Assembly (NCBI GenBank): GCA_020524245.1
Contig: JAIVLN010000001.1
Coordinates: 372,001-436,000, forward strand
DNA from: Rossellomorea aquimaris
GTDB lineage: Bacteria > Bacillota > Bacilli > Bacillales > Fictibacillaceae
Length of the DNA: 64,000 nucleotides
Direction: 5' to 3'
The translations under genes were made by a program, and so were the position numbers. The stretch's first letter is position 1. Each line of letters starts with the position of its first letter. The notes beneath the pieces are model-generated. The model saw nothing but the letters and a program-made list of their open reading frames with translations, did not search any database and was not told the DNA's origin. Shown here piece after piece: positions 37,871 to 47,887 of this stretch.

Positions 37871-40516
37871 TTAGTTTTTCAATTCTTTAATTCGTTCTTC
37901 TACCTTTTGGCGGTTATCGAGGTACGTTTTTTCTTTCTCACGTTCTTCCTCAACAACTTTCTCAGGCGCTTTCTTGACGAATCCTTCATTACTCAACTTT
38001 TTCTGAACACGTTCAACTTCCGCATCCCACTTCTTATATTCATTTTCGAGACGTTTAATTTCTTCCTCAATGTCGATCAACCCTTCAAGCGGTAGGAATA
38101 TTTCAACTCCGCTGACAACAGAGGTCATCGCTTTGTCAGGAGCTTCTAAATCCAACGCCATCATGAGCGGTTCTGGGTTACAGAAGCGATCGAGATAAGA
38201 CCGGTTCGTTTCTAATTGTTTCAATGTATCCTCATCATGAGGTTTCAGCTGGATTTCAATCGGCTTACTCGGTGGTACATTCATTTCAGAACGGGTGTTA
38301 CGAACGGAACGGATGATTTCCGTCAAGAGCTTCATTTCTTTTGCAGATTCTTCAAAATGAAGGTCTTCGCGTTTCACCGGCCAAGAAGCAACCGTAATCG
38401 ATTCACCTTCATGAGGGATATGCTGCCAAATTTCCTCCGTAATGAATGGCATGAACGGGTGTAACAACCGAAGTGTCTGATCGAGTACATAAGCCAATAC
38501 TGATCTCGTTGTTTTCTTTTGTACCTCGTCTTCACCGTAAAGAGGAAGCTTCGCCATTTCGATATACCAATCACAGAAATCATCCCAGATGAAGTTGTAA
38601 AGCGCTCTTCCAACTTCACCAAACTCATATGCATCGATGAGCTTTGTAACCGATTCGATTGTTTCGTTTAATCGAGTCAGAATCCATTTATCCGCTAATG
38701 ACTTCTCGCCAGTCAGATCGATTTCATCATACTTCAATCCATCCATGTTCATGAGTGCGAAACGGGATGCATTCCAAATCTTGTTTCCGAAGTTCCAAGT
38801 GGACTCAACTTTTTCCCAGTAGAAACGAAGGTCGTTTCCTGGTGAGCTTCCAGTGGATAAGAAGTAACGTAGAGAATCCGCACCATACTTGTCGATCACA
38901 TCCATCGGATCGACACCGTTTCCGAGGGACTTACTCATTTTACGACCTTCTGCATCTCTAACTAGACCGTGGATCAGAACGTCTTTAAATGGTCTTTCAT
39001 CAGTAAACTCAAGTCCTTGGAAAATCATACGTGCTACCCAGAAGAAGATGATGTCATATCCCGTTACGAGAGCTTGAGTCGGATAGTATCGCTTCAAATC
39101 TTCTGATGTCTCATCTGGCCAGCCCATTGTGGAGAATGGCCATAAAGCAGAACTGAACCACGTATCCAATACATCTTCATCCTGTCTCCAGTTTTCCGGA
39201 TCTTCAGGCTCTGTGCGTCCAACATAGATCTCACCAGTTTCTTTGTGATACCATGCTGGAATTCGGTGTCCCCACCACAACTGACGACTAATGCACCAGT
39301 CACGGATATTTTCGATCCAGTTTAAATACGTCTTCTCGAAACGTTCCGGAACGAAGTTCACTTTGCCCTGTTCTTGCTTTTGAAGCTCAATCGCTTGATC
39401 CGCCAGTGGCTGCATTTTAACGAACCATTGAGTGGAAAGGTACGGTTCAACGACTGCACCACTTCTCTCGGAATGTCCGACAGAGTGCATATGTTCTTCA
39501 ATTTCGAATAATACACCTTGATCTTGAAGGTCCTTGATAATTTGCTTACGGCACTCGAATCGATCCATACCTTTGTAAGGTCCTGCTTGATCATTCATCG
39601 TTCCATCTTCGTTCATAACGAGAATGCGTTTCAGGTTGTGTCGGTTTCCGATTTCAAAGTCATTCGGATCGTGCGCCGGCGTAATTTTAACCGCTCCAGA
39701 ACCAAATTCCATGTCAACATAATCATCGGCAACGATTTCGATTTCCCGTCCAGTGATCGGTAGCTTGACTTTCTTACCGATTAGATCCTTGTATCGCTCA
39801 TCCTCTGGATGGACTGCTACTGCCGTATCACCTAACATCGTTTCAGGTCGCGTCGTGGCAATTTGGATATGACCGCTGCCATCAACGAGTGGATATTTCA
39901 TGTGATAAAGAGCACCTTGAACGTCTTTATAGATAACCTCGATATCAGATAATGCTGTTTTTGTTTGTGGATCCCAGTTGATAATGTACTCACCGCGATA
40001 GATGAGTCCTTTTTCATACAATGTGACGAATACTTCTTTAACCGCATTCGATAAGCCTTCATCCAACGTAAACCGCTCTCTGGAATAGTCAACGGATAAA
40101 CCGAGCTTTGACCATTGTTTACGGATGAATTCCGCGTATTCATGCTTCCATTCCCAGGACTTTTCCAAGAATTTTTCACGACCAAGCTCGTACCGGTTGG
40201 TGCCTTCTTCTTTCAGCTTCCCTTCAACCTTCGCCTGAGTGGCGATTCCTGCATGGTCCATTCCTGGTAACCACAATGCATCATAGCCTTGCATACGCTT
40301 CGTACGAATCATAATATCTTGTAATGTCGTGTCCCAGGCATGACCTAAGTGCAGTTTTCCAGTTACGTTTGGTGGAGGAATCACAATTGTATATGGCTCT
40401 TTATCCTCTCCACCTTTTGCTTCAAAAAACTTCCCATCTAGCCAATATTGATACCATTTTGCTTCCGTTTTTTGCGGATCATACTTTGTTGGCATCGAAA
40501 TGTCTTGTTCCGGCAT
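37871..40516 (-). CDS. valS: Valyl-tRNA synthetase
   Basis: An 881-residue class I synthetase with the HIGH-type motif [15 protein letters not shown], the KMSKS motif [17 protein letters not shown], an editing domain (about residues 190-340) and a C-terminal coiled coil (about 815-880). AAGGAGG precedes the ATG at 40516; an upstream in-frame extension lacks a ribosome-binding site. Expression is governed by the T-box leader upstream. Confidence 0.98.
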   Translation of the reverse strand: MPEQDISMPTKYDPQKTEAKWYQYWLDGKFFEAKGGEDKEPYTIVIPPPNVTGKLHLGHAWDTTLQDIMIRTKRMQGYDALWLPGMDHAGIATQAKVEGKLKEEGTNRYELGREKFLEKSWEWKHEYAEFIRKQWSKLGLSVDYSRERFTLDEGLSNAVKEVFVTLYEKGLIYRGEYIINWDPQTKTALSDIEVIYKDVQGALYHMKYPLVDGSGHIQIATTRPETMLGDTAVAVHPEDERYKDLIGKKVKLPITGREIEIVADDYVDMEFGSGAVKITPAHDPNDFEIGNRHNLKRILVMNEDGTMNDQAGPYKGMDRFECRKQIIKDLQDQGVLFEIEEHMHSVGHSERSGAVVEPYLSTQWFVKMQPLADQAIELQKQEQGKVNFVPERFEKTYLNWIENIRDWCISRQLWWGHRIPAWYHKETGEIYVGRTEPEDPENWRQDEDVLDTWFSSALWPFSTMGWPDETSEDLKRYYPTQALVTGYDIIFFWVARMIFQGLEFTDERPFKDVLIHGLVRDAEGRKMSKSLGNGVDPMDVIDKYGADSLRYFLSTGSSPGNDLRFYWEKVESTWNFGNKIWNASRFALMNMDGLKYDEIDLTGEKSLADKWILTRLNETIESVTKLIDAYEFGEVGRALYNFIWDDFCDWYIEMAKLPLYGEDEVQKKTTRSVLAYVLDQTLRLLHPFMPFITEEIWQHIPHEGESITVASWPVKREDLHFEESAKEMKLLTEIIRSVRNTRSEMNVPPSKPIEIQLKPHDEDTLKQLETNRSYLDRFCNPEPLMMALDLEAPDKAMTSVVSGVEIFLPLEGLIDIEEEIKRLENEYKKWDAEVERVQKKLSNEGFVKKAPEKVVEEEREKEKTYLDNRQKVEERIKELKN

Positions 40517-40644
40517 GGAAACTCCTCCTTTTAGTATAAATCGTTCGTGATTTTTGAAAAAAATCTTCATTTGTTGACTTTTTAAGAATCTCGCACCCTC
40601 ACAGTCAATGATCTTAACCGGATATTGAGGTGAGGCGAGCGTTG

Positions 40645-40770
40645 TTTCTCGAAAACTAAGCTCTGTTTAGCCAAAATGCTGATATGTTTCTCGAAAATGA
40701 GGCTTGGTCTCCCGAAATTGGTTCGGAGTCTCTCGAAAATGAAGTTTGGTTTAGCCAAACAGGTCTTTAT
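40645..40770 (-). repeat. Six-unit degenerate 21-bp tandem repeat in the valS leader
   Basis: Six consecutive 21-base units on the plus strand follow the pattern TTTCTCGAAAATGAGGCTTGG, with TTTAGCC or TCTCCCG variants at the start of the unit. It lies between the T-box terminator and the valS ribosome-binding site, so it is in the mRNA when the T-box reads through. On the minus strand it can be read as a 7-residue periodic peptide (about 68 codons), which I treat as a by-product. Confidence 0.85.
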
Positions 40771-40828
40771 TACTACTGGACGAGACACTCGGACTTGGGA
40801 AACAGCGGTGTTAAATACCCTATAAACT

Positions 40829-41115
40829 AAAAAAACCTCTTTCCATCCTCAAAGGACGAAAGAAGTTCGCGGTACCACCTTTGTTTGCAGTTCATGTAAA
40901 TAAATCAACCATGCAACTGCACACCTCAAAACGATAACGGATTCAGATCCGACTTCTCCTACTGTTAAAAGTTCAGAGAAATTGCTCCTGGGCGACATTC
41001 AATTGCTACATCCTAAGGAACCTTTCAGCGGATGGTTCCTCTCTCTAAAGGGCTCACAATCTACTCTTCCCTATCAAAGCCTTCATATGTGATCGGATGA
41101 CATCTCGTTCATCCA
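40829..41115 (-). promoter_or_regulatory. valS T-box riboswitch
   Basis: On the minus strand the T-box core GGTGGTACCGCG lies at 40868-40879, followed by a terminator whose arms (AACTTCTTTCGTCC and GGATGGAAAGAGGTT) enclose TTTGA and end in a seven-T run. The upstream part folds as stem I. A GUC codon at 40994-40996 (in GAATGTCGCC) is a plausible valine specifier. Uncharged tRNA-Val would favour the antiterminator and so valS expression. Confidence 0.92.
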
Positions 41116-41128
41116 TTTTGTATTTTAT

Positions 41129-41157
41129 AGTTTACTTTTGAAATCCCTTCTAGTCAA
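41129..41157 (-). promoter_or_regulatory. SigA-type promoter of valS
   Basis: On the minus strand -35 TTGACT, a 17-base spacer and -10 TAAACT, directly upstream of the T-box leader. Confidence 0.65.
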
Positions 41158-41191
41158 TAGGCTTTCCACATATTTTGGATTTTAAACAAAA

Positions 41192-41210
41192 ATGGGCACC
41201 GATCGCCCAT
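41192..41210 (-). promoter_or_regulatory. Small hairpin upstream of the valS promoter
   Basis: ATGGGC-GATCGGT-GCCCAT followed on the minus strand by TTTTTGTTTAAA. It looks like a terminator that would back up the ysxE terminator and insulate valS. Confidence 0.5.
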
Positions 41211-41256
41211 GTTACACATAACGTATACTATCACATCAATAGAGAGGAAAATGAGT

Positions 41257-41454
41257 ATGAGGAAAAGGCGGGGATTTGACAAGTACCGTTTTCAACACCA
41301 TTTACGCCAATTCCGGAGCATTTGCGAACAATTCGTCTTTCCATTGTTAATCTTCCAAGCAATCCGGACACTCTTATTTCCATCTCCATTTGACATTGCA
41401 CTTGTGGTGATTTTGCTCGGTATCCATTTGGCGATCTATTACGAGTTCTGGTGA
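41257..41454 (+). CDS. Small basic membrane protein, unknown
   Basis: About 65 residues beginning MRKRRGFDKYRFQHHLRQFR, very basic, followed by a hydrophobic stretch from about residue 28 and a second segment DIALVVILLGIHLAIYYEFW. AGAGAGG is nine bases before the ATG at 41257 and three bases before an in-frame ATG at 41251. It is the only plus-strand gene between nadR-pilVW and the LiaI-like gene. The charge pattern and ribosome-binding site suggest a real gene, but no family is recognised. Confidence 0.55.
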   Translation: MRKRRGFDKYRFQHHLRQFRSICEQFVFPLLIFQAIRTLLFPSPFDIALVVILLGIHLAIYYEFW

Positions 41455-41500
41455 TCGTCGTGAATTCTTTAGTATTCATTCCATCCACTTTTAGAAAACA

Positions 41501-41526
41501 AAAAAACTGACTCAAAATAAGAGCCA
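41501..41526 (-). terminator. Terminator of the spoVID-ysxE group
   Basis: On the minus strand TGGCTC-TTATTTT-GAGTCA followed by G and a seven-T run, about 70 bases after the ysxE stop. A longer inverted pair GGCACTC/GAGTGCC lies between it and the gene. Confidence 0.7.
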
Positions 41527-41593
41527 GGCACTCAAACTTGAATGAACGTATTAGACCTTGGGGGTTTAAAGGAGAGTGCCAGACACTTATCGG

Positions 41594-42607
41594 TCAGTCT
41601 TGTTGTTCCGGAATCGCTTCTTGTAAAAAACGATCTGTGAACCGATCCAATGCTCTCATTACATTGAGCTTTCGGTCCAATTTACGGACAAGATCCAACT
41701 GTGACGTATCAGGAGAACCTTGATAAAGTTGTATTGTAGAGAATACCGGTTCAGGAAACTTCAAATAACTCGCTAATAACGCTTTCTCTTCCATGAGCAA
41801 TGGTAAATGGCTTTCATAGCGGTTCAGCCATCGCATGGCATTATGCTCACTCCATTCTGGATATTGAGCTGCCGTCCGGAAGAAATATGCCAAATCACGA
41901 ACAGGTGTATCAAGTATGGCACGTTCGAAATTGATGAAGTTTCCTTCACCCAGTTGATCTTGCACGACATGACCTCTGAATGGACGCCCATGACATAATA
42001 CACTTCTGTAACGTTGATGCTCCGCACACCCGTTGTACCATTCCGTAACCCTGTGTTTGGCTTCCTCAGCGATCCTCATCATCTTGTGAAATTGTGAAAG
42101 ATATCGCAATTCGAAAGGCGAGATGTACGTCTGTCTTTCTGCCACTTCTGTAAAACGCTCCATCTCGAGCTGTCTGTGCTCAAAGCGCCTCAACAGACCA
42201 GCATATGATTCTTTCACGACCTCTTCTGAAAAGGACTGCGCTTTTACCGTATTGGCATGTAGCTTCCCAAGCTCATCAATAATGAAGTCCTCATATGCAA
42301 ATTGATTACGGGAGTCGTGATCATACCACTTTGTCACATAGTAATACCGGTTGTTGACGACAACATATGGATCACCATACTTCGTCGGTGTGATCGGTAC
42401 AACGTGATCGTATTTCAATTCATGGAGACGCTCCATGCAATGAAGGAACCAGTTCATTTCTTCAGGACCCATATGGGTCTCTTTCAGGGCATACGTCCCT
42501 TTTTTTGATGTAATCTTCTGGACTTTCCCATACGATTCTACTCGCTCAGGAAAGAGATCGTAATAATATAAGATCATCCCGTCAATGGATATCGACGCTG
42601 CTTTCAT
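41594..42607 (-). CDS. ysxE: Spore coat protein YsxE (CotS-family kinase fold)
   Basis: A 337-residue protein of the CotS/YsxE branch of the aminoglycoside-phosphotransferase-like fold. The catalytic-loop region reads CHGRPFRGHVV, where active kinases have HGDxxxxN, and the metal-binding region reads NFERAILDTPVRDL, so catalysis is doubtful. In B. subtilis ysxE lies beside spoVID and its product is a coat protein. It overlaps the preceding gene by four bases. Confidence 0.88.
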   Translation of the reverse strand: MKAASISIDGMILYYYDLFPERVESYGKVQKITSKKGTYALKETHMGPEEMNWFLHCMERLHELKYDHVVPITPTKYGDPYVVVNNRYYYVTKWYDHDSRNQFAYEDFIIDELGKLHANTVKAQSFSEEVVKESYAGLLRRFEHRQLEMERFTEVAERQTYISPFELRYLSQFHKMMRIAEEAKHRVTEWYNGCAEHQRYRSVLCHGRPFRGHVVQDQLGEGNFINFERAILDTPVRDLAYFFRTAAQYPEWSEHNAMRWLNRYESHLPLLMEEKALLASYLKFPEPVFSTIQLYQGSPDTSQLDLVRKLDRKLNVMRALDRFTDRFLQEAIPEQQD

Positions 42608-43518
42608 CTGACCACCTTCTTTGAACGATGATCAATCCAATAACAAACTTCTTCTACCAATACACGATTCGATTCCCACTCTCGCTCAAACAGATCAAGT
42701 GAAGCACTCGCGGAGTTGGCTTCCCCAGATTCGAGTCGTCGGACACACCGCTGGACTTCGTAAGGAGCGATGAGTTCTGCAGCGAGCAATTGATCATATC
42801 CGCCTTCAATCGGGAAGTGATCGTGTATGGCGTCTAGTAGCTTATACAGGGACTGGGTATCGGTTGCGACTCTCCAATCCGATAATAATGTACAGATCCC
42901 TTTCATGCTTTGTTCAGGTGGACCATCTCCACCTTGCCAAAATAATCGACCATGGACCCGTTTCGCCTGATGGGGCATGATAGAAGGATCAAGAAAGGGA
43001 AGCTTCAAATGCTTATACCGATCCCGGATAGTTTCAAAAGTGACCAATCGTCTCCTTGCTTCTGGAAAACTTCTGTTCAATACAGGTAAATTGAGGTCTC
43101 TCCTATGAAGACCAAAAGATTGGAACCGCTCCTCTCGTGTCTCATGTTCAAAGTCTTCTTGTACTTGATTCGCTTGTTCAATGCCATAAGACAGCAACTT
43201 ACCTGCAAGCATACCCCATACTTGTTCATGGTTATGCTTCGGATAAGGTTCGTATCTTTCGTCATGAAGTGTCAAAAATTGATGTTCATACGGAAGAAAC
43301 CAATGTCCATCTCTCGTCCGAAGCATCCGATCGGTCAATAGTTCATTGCTCTCAAGTCTTTCCCTCCATGAAAAATGCCAATTCATCGCCTGTTCATCTG
43401 ACCAGATCCGAATTCGCTTCGTACCCGAATCGGATTCGAGTACTTCATTCTTCAGTTTCCACCGTAACGGTTTAAGGGAATAGTTCTGTTCAATGAGCTC
43501 TAAAATATCCATGCTCAT
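42604..43518 (-). CDS. Second YsxE-like degenerate kinase-fold protein (putative coat protein)
   Basis: A 304-residue protein. Aligning by eye with ysxE next door shows the same landmarks: GTKRIRIWSDEQAMNW against GTYALKETHMGPEEMNW, a shared ERL after it, VHGRLFW against CHGRPFR, and LLSDWRVATDTQSLYKLLDAI against FERAILDTPVRDLAYFFRTA. It is therefore probably a divergent tandem paralogue, with the catalytic Asp and Asn missing. It sits between spoVID and ysxE and overlaps ysxE by four bases. As I recall, B. subtilis has no gene at this spot. A coat role is inferred from position. Confidence 0.7.
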   Translation of the reverse strand: MSMDILELIEQNYSLKPLRWKLKNEVLESDSGTKRIRIWSDEQAMNWHFSWRERLESNELLTDRMLRTRDGHWFLPYEHQFLTLHDERYEPYPKHNHEQVWGMLAGKLLSYGIEQANQVQEDFEHETREERFQSFGLHRRDLNLPVLNRSFPEARRRLVTFETIRDRYKHLKLPFLDPSIMPHQAKRVHGRLFWQGGDGPPEQSMKGICTLLSDWRVATDTQSLYKLLDAIHDHFPIEGGYDQLLAAELIAPYEVQRCVRRLESGEANSASASLDLFEREWESNRVLVEEVCYWIDHRSKKVVR

Positions 43519-43530
43519 GACAACACCATC

Positions 43531-44682
43531 CTAACGGTGAGCCGAGACGGGTATATATAAAATTTGTCCTTCTTCAATTTCTTCACTTTCTAGCTGGTTG
43601 ACCCTCATAAGATGACTGGCCGGTACATCATACCTTCCTGCGATGGAATCCAAAGAATCCCCTGCCTGAGTAATGCACATCTTCATTTTTGTAAGAACTT
43701 CTTCATCTCTCGTCACCATTTTAGTCAGATATAACGCATTTTCTTCTCTCGGAGGCTTGTTGGCTGCAGGAGCTTCTTCCGCTTCATACTCCTCTTCGTA
43801 TTCGTAATCGTATTCCGCCTCTTCTTCGTAGGAATACTCCTCCTCATACTCATCTTCATACTCTTCGCGATAATCGTATTCCTCATTTGAAGCGTATTCT
43901 TCTGCTTCAACTTCTTCCGGATGACTAGCCCCTTGATAAGAAGAACCCCTCATATAATTCAAAGAATACTCTTGTTGATTGTCATCATGATCCTTTCTAC
44001 TTGAAAAACCGACTTGTGGCTGCGTTCTTGGTGCTTGATATTCAGCCGCTTCCATCTCATCATGATCATATTTTTGTGGTGATCGACGAGATTCGAATTC
44101 TAGTATAGGGAAAGGATTAGAAGCTTCTTCTGAAAAATCATCGGACTGTGTTTCTTCTTCCTGTTCGTATACCTCATCCTGCTGGTGCGTCTGGTAAGCT
44201 TGTTGTTCATAAGTTTGTTCAGGTTCATATTGCGGTTCATCTGCTTGTTTCTCATAAACACCTGTAATGCAGATGGATGCTGATACTTCAATACAGGACG
44301 GTGTAGGGATGTCATAGTCAAAGTGATCGACCCCTACATACAAATCATTTGCATTTCGCACCCGATTTTTCGGTAGCGTAATGTCGACTGGGAAACGGTG
44401 GTCTAGGTTGACGGTTTCTTCCGTCGTATCCTCAAGCTGAGAAAAAGATCGATAGCTCAAAGGATTAACAGATTGTTGGTCTTCTTTTGATTCTTCATCT
44501 TTACAACGATACTCTCCAGTCAGGCATAAATATCCTCTGATGCAAATTTGATCGTCCATTTCTTCAATTGTCACATCAGGATCGAGAGCAAGATTGTAAA
44601 GTTCATCTACCTCCTGTCCCTTATTCAGCCAAACCGATTCCTCTATTGAAAATTGCAACTTAGACTGATTGCGCTCTGTCAA
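43531..44682 (-). CDS. spoVID: SpoVID, spore coat encasement protein
   Basis: A 383-residue protein with an N-terminal beta-rich domain (SKLQFSIEESVWLNKGQEVDE), an intrinsically disordered acidic middle (about residues 155-320, dense in Glu, Tyr, Gln and Asp), and a C-terminal LysM domain (QAGDSLDSIAGRYDVPASHL). It drives encasement of the spore by coat layers and contacts SafA, also encoded in this window. The start is TTG at 44682 with GGGGGAG six bases upstream. Confidence 0.92.
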   Translation of the reverse strand: MTERNQSKLQFSIEESVWLNKGQEVDELYNLALDPDVTIEEMDDQICIRGYLCLTGEYRCKDEESKEDQQSVNPLSYRSFSQLEDTTEETVNLDHRFPVDITLPKNRVRNANDLYVGVDHFDYDIPTPSCIEVSASICITGVYEKQADEPQYEPEQTYEQQAYQTHQQDEVYEQEEETQSDDFSEEASNPFPILEFESRRSPQKYDHDEMEAAEYQAPRTQPQVGFSSRKDHDDNQQEYSLNYMRGSSYQGASHPEEVEAEEYASNEEYDYREEYEDEYEEEYSYEEEAEYDYEYEEEYEAEEAPAANKPPREENALYLTKMVTRDEEVLTKMKMCITQAGDSLDSIAGRYDVPASHLMRVNQLESEEIEEGQILYIPVSAHR

Positions 44683-44711
44683 TGCAAACTCCCCCTCTCA
44701 ACACAATTATT

Positions 44712-44726
44712 CCTGTACAATACAGG
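44712..44726. promoter_or_regulatory. Perfect palindrome upstream of spoVID
   Basis: CCTGTA-CAA-TACAGG, 30 bases before the spoVID start. It could be an operator or a small 5' hairpin; no known regulator is matched. Confidence 0.4.
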
Positions 44727-44751
44727 TGTATGTATGAGCGAGAATTTTATA

Positions 44752-44785
44752 CCAAAAAAGGAGCTTGGCTTATGCCAAACTCCTT
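44752..44785 (-). terminator. Terminator of the haem operon after hemL
   Basis: On the minus strand AAGGAGTTTGGC-ATAA-GCCAAGCTCCTT followed by TTTTTGG; it starts six bases after the hemL stop. Confidence 0.9.
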
Positions 44786-44791
44786 GAATCA

Positions 44792-46102
44792 TTATTTCTG
44801 AAGCATGTCAGCCACTGCTTTGAAAGCATGGTGACTTGCTTCAATGGTCTTTTCGATATCTTCATCCGTATGTTTCGTCGACAAGAACAGTCCCTCATAT
44901 TGGGAAGGTGGTATTGAAATCCCTTGGTCGATCATCGCTTTGAAATACGTTGTAAAAGCTTCTAAGTTAGAAGAGCTTGCAGTCTCGTAGTTAGTGACTT
45001 CCTGATCCGTAAAGAAGAACCCAACCATGGATCCTGCTCGATTGATATGATGTGGGATTCCATACTTCGTTGCTGCTTCAGAAAGTCCTTTTTCCAACCG
45101 TTCCGCTTTTCGATTGAATTCCTCATACGACTCTTCTGTCAATTGACTTAAGGTTTCATAACCAGCCGTCATTGCCAATGGATTCCCAGATAATGTACCG
45201 GCTTGATAAATCGGTCCACTTGGTGCCACCTGGTCCATGATTTCTTTTTTACCTCCATAAGCTCCGACAGGCAGTCCGCCACCGATGACTTTACCGAGAC
45301 ATGTCAAATCCGGAATGACATTAAAATGTCCTTGTGCACAACGGTAACCGACACGGAAACCGGTCATGACTTCGTCGAAGATCAGGAGTGCACCATGATC
45401 GGAAGTGATTTCCCGCAAGAATTCAAGGAATCCTTCATGTGGTGGTACGACACCCATGTTACCTGCAACTGGTTCGACGATGACACCAGCAATATCATCT
45501 CCATATTGTTCAAATGCATAACGGACACTTTCTTCGTCGTTGTACGGTACTGTAATGGTATTCCGTGCAATTGATTCTGGCACACCAGGGCTGTCCGGAA
45601 GACCAAGAGTAGCCACTCCTGAACCCGCCTTGATTAGCAGCGAATCACCGTGGCCGTGATAACATCCCTCGAATTTAAGGATCTTATTCCGCCCTGTGTA
45701 ACCACGAGCCAATCGCAAAGTGCTCATTGTCGCTTCTGTACCAGAGTTGACCATACGAACGATATCAATGGAAGGTACACGTTCAATGACAAGCTCGGCA
45801 AGTTTAGTTTCCATCTCATGAGGTGCTCCGAAACTTGTACCAAGTTCTGTCACTTTCTTCAGCTCTTCAACCACTTGATCATCGGCATGACCAAGGATCA
45901 ATGGTCCCCAGCTCAATACATAGTCGATGTACTCGTTATCGTCTAGGTCATAAATTTTGGAGCCTTTTCCTCGTTTCATGTAAATCGGATCCATTTCAAC
46001 CGATTTGAATGCACGAACGGGGCTGTTCACACCTCCTGGCATCAATGGCGTAGCTTTCGAGAACGCTTCCTTCGATTTTTCAAATGATCGATTATTCATC
46101 AT
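44792..46102 (-). CDS. hemL: Glutamate-1-semialdehyde 2,1-aminomutase
   Basis: A 436-residue PLP enzyme with [41 protein letters not shown] and the PLP-binding Lys in [16 protein letters not shown]. It makes 5-aminolevulinate from glutamate-1-semialdehyde. The second of two adjacent Met codons is equally possible as start. It is the last gene of hemAXCDBL. Confidence 0.98.
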   Translation of the reverse strand: MMNNRSFEKSKEAFSKATPLMPGGVNSPVRAFKSVEMDPIYMKRGKGSKIYDLDDNEYIDYVLSWGPLILGHADDQVVEELKKVTELGTSFGAPHEMETKLAELVIERVPSIDIVRMVNSGTEATMSTLRLARGYTGRNKILKFEGCYHGHGDSLLIKAGSGVATLGLPDSPGVPESIARNTITVPYNDEESVRYAFEQYGDDIAGVIVEPVAGNMGVVPPHEGFLEFLREITSDHGALLIFDEVMTGFRVGYRCAQGHFNVIPDLTCLGKVIGGGLPVGAYGGKKEIMDQVAPSGPIYQAGTLSGNPLAMTAGYETLSQLTEESYEEFNRKAERLEKGLSEAATKYGIPHHINRAGSMVGFFFTDQEVTNYETASSSNLEAFTTYFKAMIDQGISIPPSQYEGLFLSTKHTDEDIEKTIEASHHAFKAVADMLQK

Positions 46103-46121
46103 AACACCCTTTCAAAACGGT

Positions 46122-47099
46122 TTAGTTTTCGCCTATATATCGTGCTGCATCTTTTGCAAAGTAAGTAATGATCAGGTCAGCTCCTGCTCGCTTCATACTC
46201 GTCAATTTTTCCATGACGATCGCTTGTTCGTCCACCCACCCATTCAAGGCAGCGGCTTTGATCATCGAGTATTCCCCACTAACATTATAAGCGACAAGCG
46301 GAAGTGGAAAACGGTCTTTCAATTCTCGCATGATATCCAAATAGGCTAAAGCCGGTTTGACCATCAGGAAGTCTGCTCCTTCTTCATAATCGGATTGCGC
46401 CTCACGAATGGCTTCCATTCGGTTGGATGGATCCATTTGATAGGTCTTGCGGTCTCCGAATTGCGGAGAACTATGTGCTGCATCACGGAATGGCCCATAG
46501 AAGGAGGAAGCATATTTAACCGCATAAGACATAATCGGAATGTCTTGGTATCCCGCTTCATCAAGACCTGCACGGATCGCCGCAACGAATCCATCCATCA
46601 TGTTGGATGGAGCGATGATGTCAGCGCCAGCTTTCGCTTGAGAAACTGCCGTCTCGGCAAGAAGAGCCAATGATTCATCATTCAGGACATCTCCATCATG
46701 AATGACCCCACAATGACCGTGATCGGTGTACTGGCACAAACATGTATCTGCGATGACCGTCAACTGAGGATAGTTTTCTTTCACATAAGTAATTGATTTC
46801 TGGACAATTCCATCATCAGCATATGCAGAAGAACCCTTCTCATCTTTATGTTGTGGCACTCCGAATACGATAATGGATTGGATACCAAGTCCGACAATCT
46901 CTTCTAACTCTTCATGAAGTCGGTCCAATGAATAGTGATAAACACCTGGCATGGAGCCTACTTCCTGTTTCACATTTTCACCTTCTACGATAAATAAAGG
47001 ATAAATAAGGTCCTCTTTTCGAAGAACCGTTTCCCTTACGAGCGCACGCATGCTTTCTGATCTTCTAAGTCGACGATGACGTTGAAATCCGTTGTTCAC
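46122..47099 (-). CDS. hemB: Delta-aminolevulinic acid dehydratase (porphobilinogen synthase)
   Basis: A 325-residue enzyme with the zinc Cys cluster [12 protein letters not shown] and the Schiff-base Lys residues in [16 protein letters not shown] and [12 protein letters not shown]. It condenses two 5-aminolevulinates. The start is GTG, overlapping the hemD stop as GTGA, with AAAGGAGG seven bases upstream. Confidence 0.98.
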   Translation of the reverse strand: MNNGFQRHRRLRRSESMRALVRETVLRKEDLIYPLFIVEGENVKQEVGSMPGVYHYSLDRLHEELEEIVGLGIQSIIVFGVPQHKDEKGSSAYADDGIVQKSITYVKENYPQLTVIADTCLCQYTDHGHCGVIHDGDVLNDESLALLAETAVSQAKAGADIIAPSNMMDGFVAAIRAGLDEAGYQDIPIMSYAVKYASSFYGPFRDAAHSSPQFGDRKTYQMDPSNRMEAIREAQSDYEEGADFLMVKPALAYLDIMRELKDRFPLPLVAYNVSGEYSMIKAAALNGWVDEQAIVMEKLTSMKRAGADLIITYFAKDAARYIGEN

Positions 47100-47887
47100 A
47101 GTGTTTCCTCCTTTAATAAAAATGACTCAATCGAATGGACTAAGCCGTCTATTGTATATTCTTCAGCAATGATATCTGGGGTTAATCCATATTGCTCTAA
47201 TGTTTCGGCAGTTACTGGTCCGATGCATGCAGTCAAACAATCTCCAAGTGCCGTGCTTTCACCTAATAGTTCGAAGAAAAAATGGACGGTCGATGAACTT
47301 GTAAATGTAACGATATCAACTGAACCGTTGCTCATCACTTCCCTGAGCTTATCCTTACTTTTGGTGTCAGCGACTGTTTCATAGGCGATGATGGCATCCA
47401 ATGCAAAACCTTTTTCCAACAATTGATCTCGAATCGTGGTTCGCGCTAAGTTACCGTGTGGAAGCAAGATTCTATCACCCGGTTGGATCCAATCGATGAA
47501 CTCCTTCGCAAATTGCTCTGCTACGAATTCCGAAGGATAAAAGTCGACATTTACCCCGTATGCCTCTAATCGTTCCAGCGTCTTCGTTCCAATTGCAGCT
47601 ACCTTGCATGTATGTAAACGTTCAATCGGCTGTCCCATTTCCTCTAGGCTTTCCATGAAAAACCTGACTGCATTTTGACTTGTAAAGATGACCCACTGAT
47701 ACGTGTGGAGTTTTTGTAAGGCTTGTTTGATCTTTGTTGGATCTTTTGGAGATTGAAAAGAAAGGAGAGGAATGACTAAAGCTTCCCCTCCTTTCTTCTC
47801 GATTGCACGGACAAAAGGAAGCGCCTGTTCTTCAGATCTAGTTATTAAGATTTTTTGACCTGACAGCGGCTTCTCCCGTTTCATCAT
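47096..47887 (-). CDS. hemD: Uroporphyrinogen-III synthase
   Basis: A 263-residue protein with the weakly conserved HemD pattern: [17 protein letters not shown] at the start, [32 protein letters not shown] and [15 protein letters not shown]. It closes the tetrapyrrole ring. It overlaps both hemC and hemB by four bases. Confidence 0.92.
   Translation of the reverse strand: MMKREKPLSGQKILITRSEEQALPFVRAIEKKGGEALVIPLLSFQSPKDPTKIKQALQKLHTYQWVIFTSQNAVRFFMESLEEMGQPIERLHTCKVAAIGTKTLERLEAYGVNVDFYPSEFVAEQFAKEFIDWIQPGDRILLPHGNLARTTIRDQLLEKGFALDAIIAYETVADTKSKDKLREVMSNGSVDIVTFTSSSTVHFFFELLGESTALGDCLTACIGPVTAETLEQYGLTPDIIAEEYTIDGLVHSIESFLLKEETL

Noticed and set aside
40582-40788. A 68-codon minus-strand frame with 7-residue periodicity before valS
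   Set aside because: It follows from the 21-bp repeat; no ribosome-binding site and no conserved domain. Reported as a repeat.
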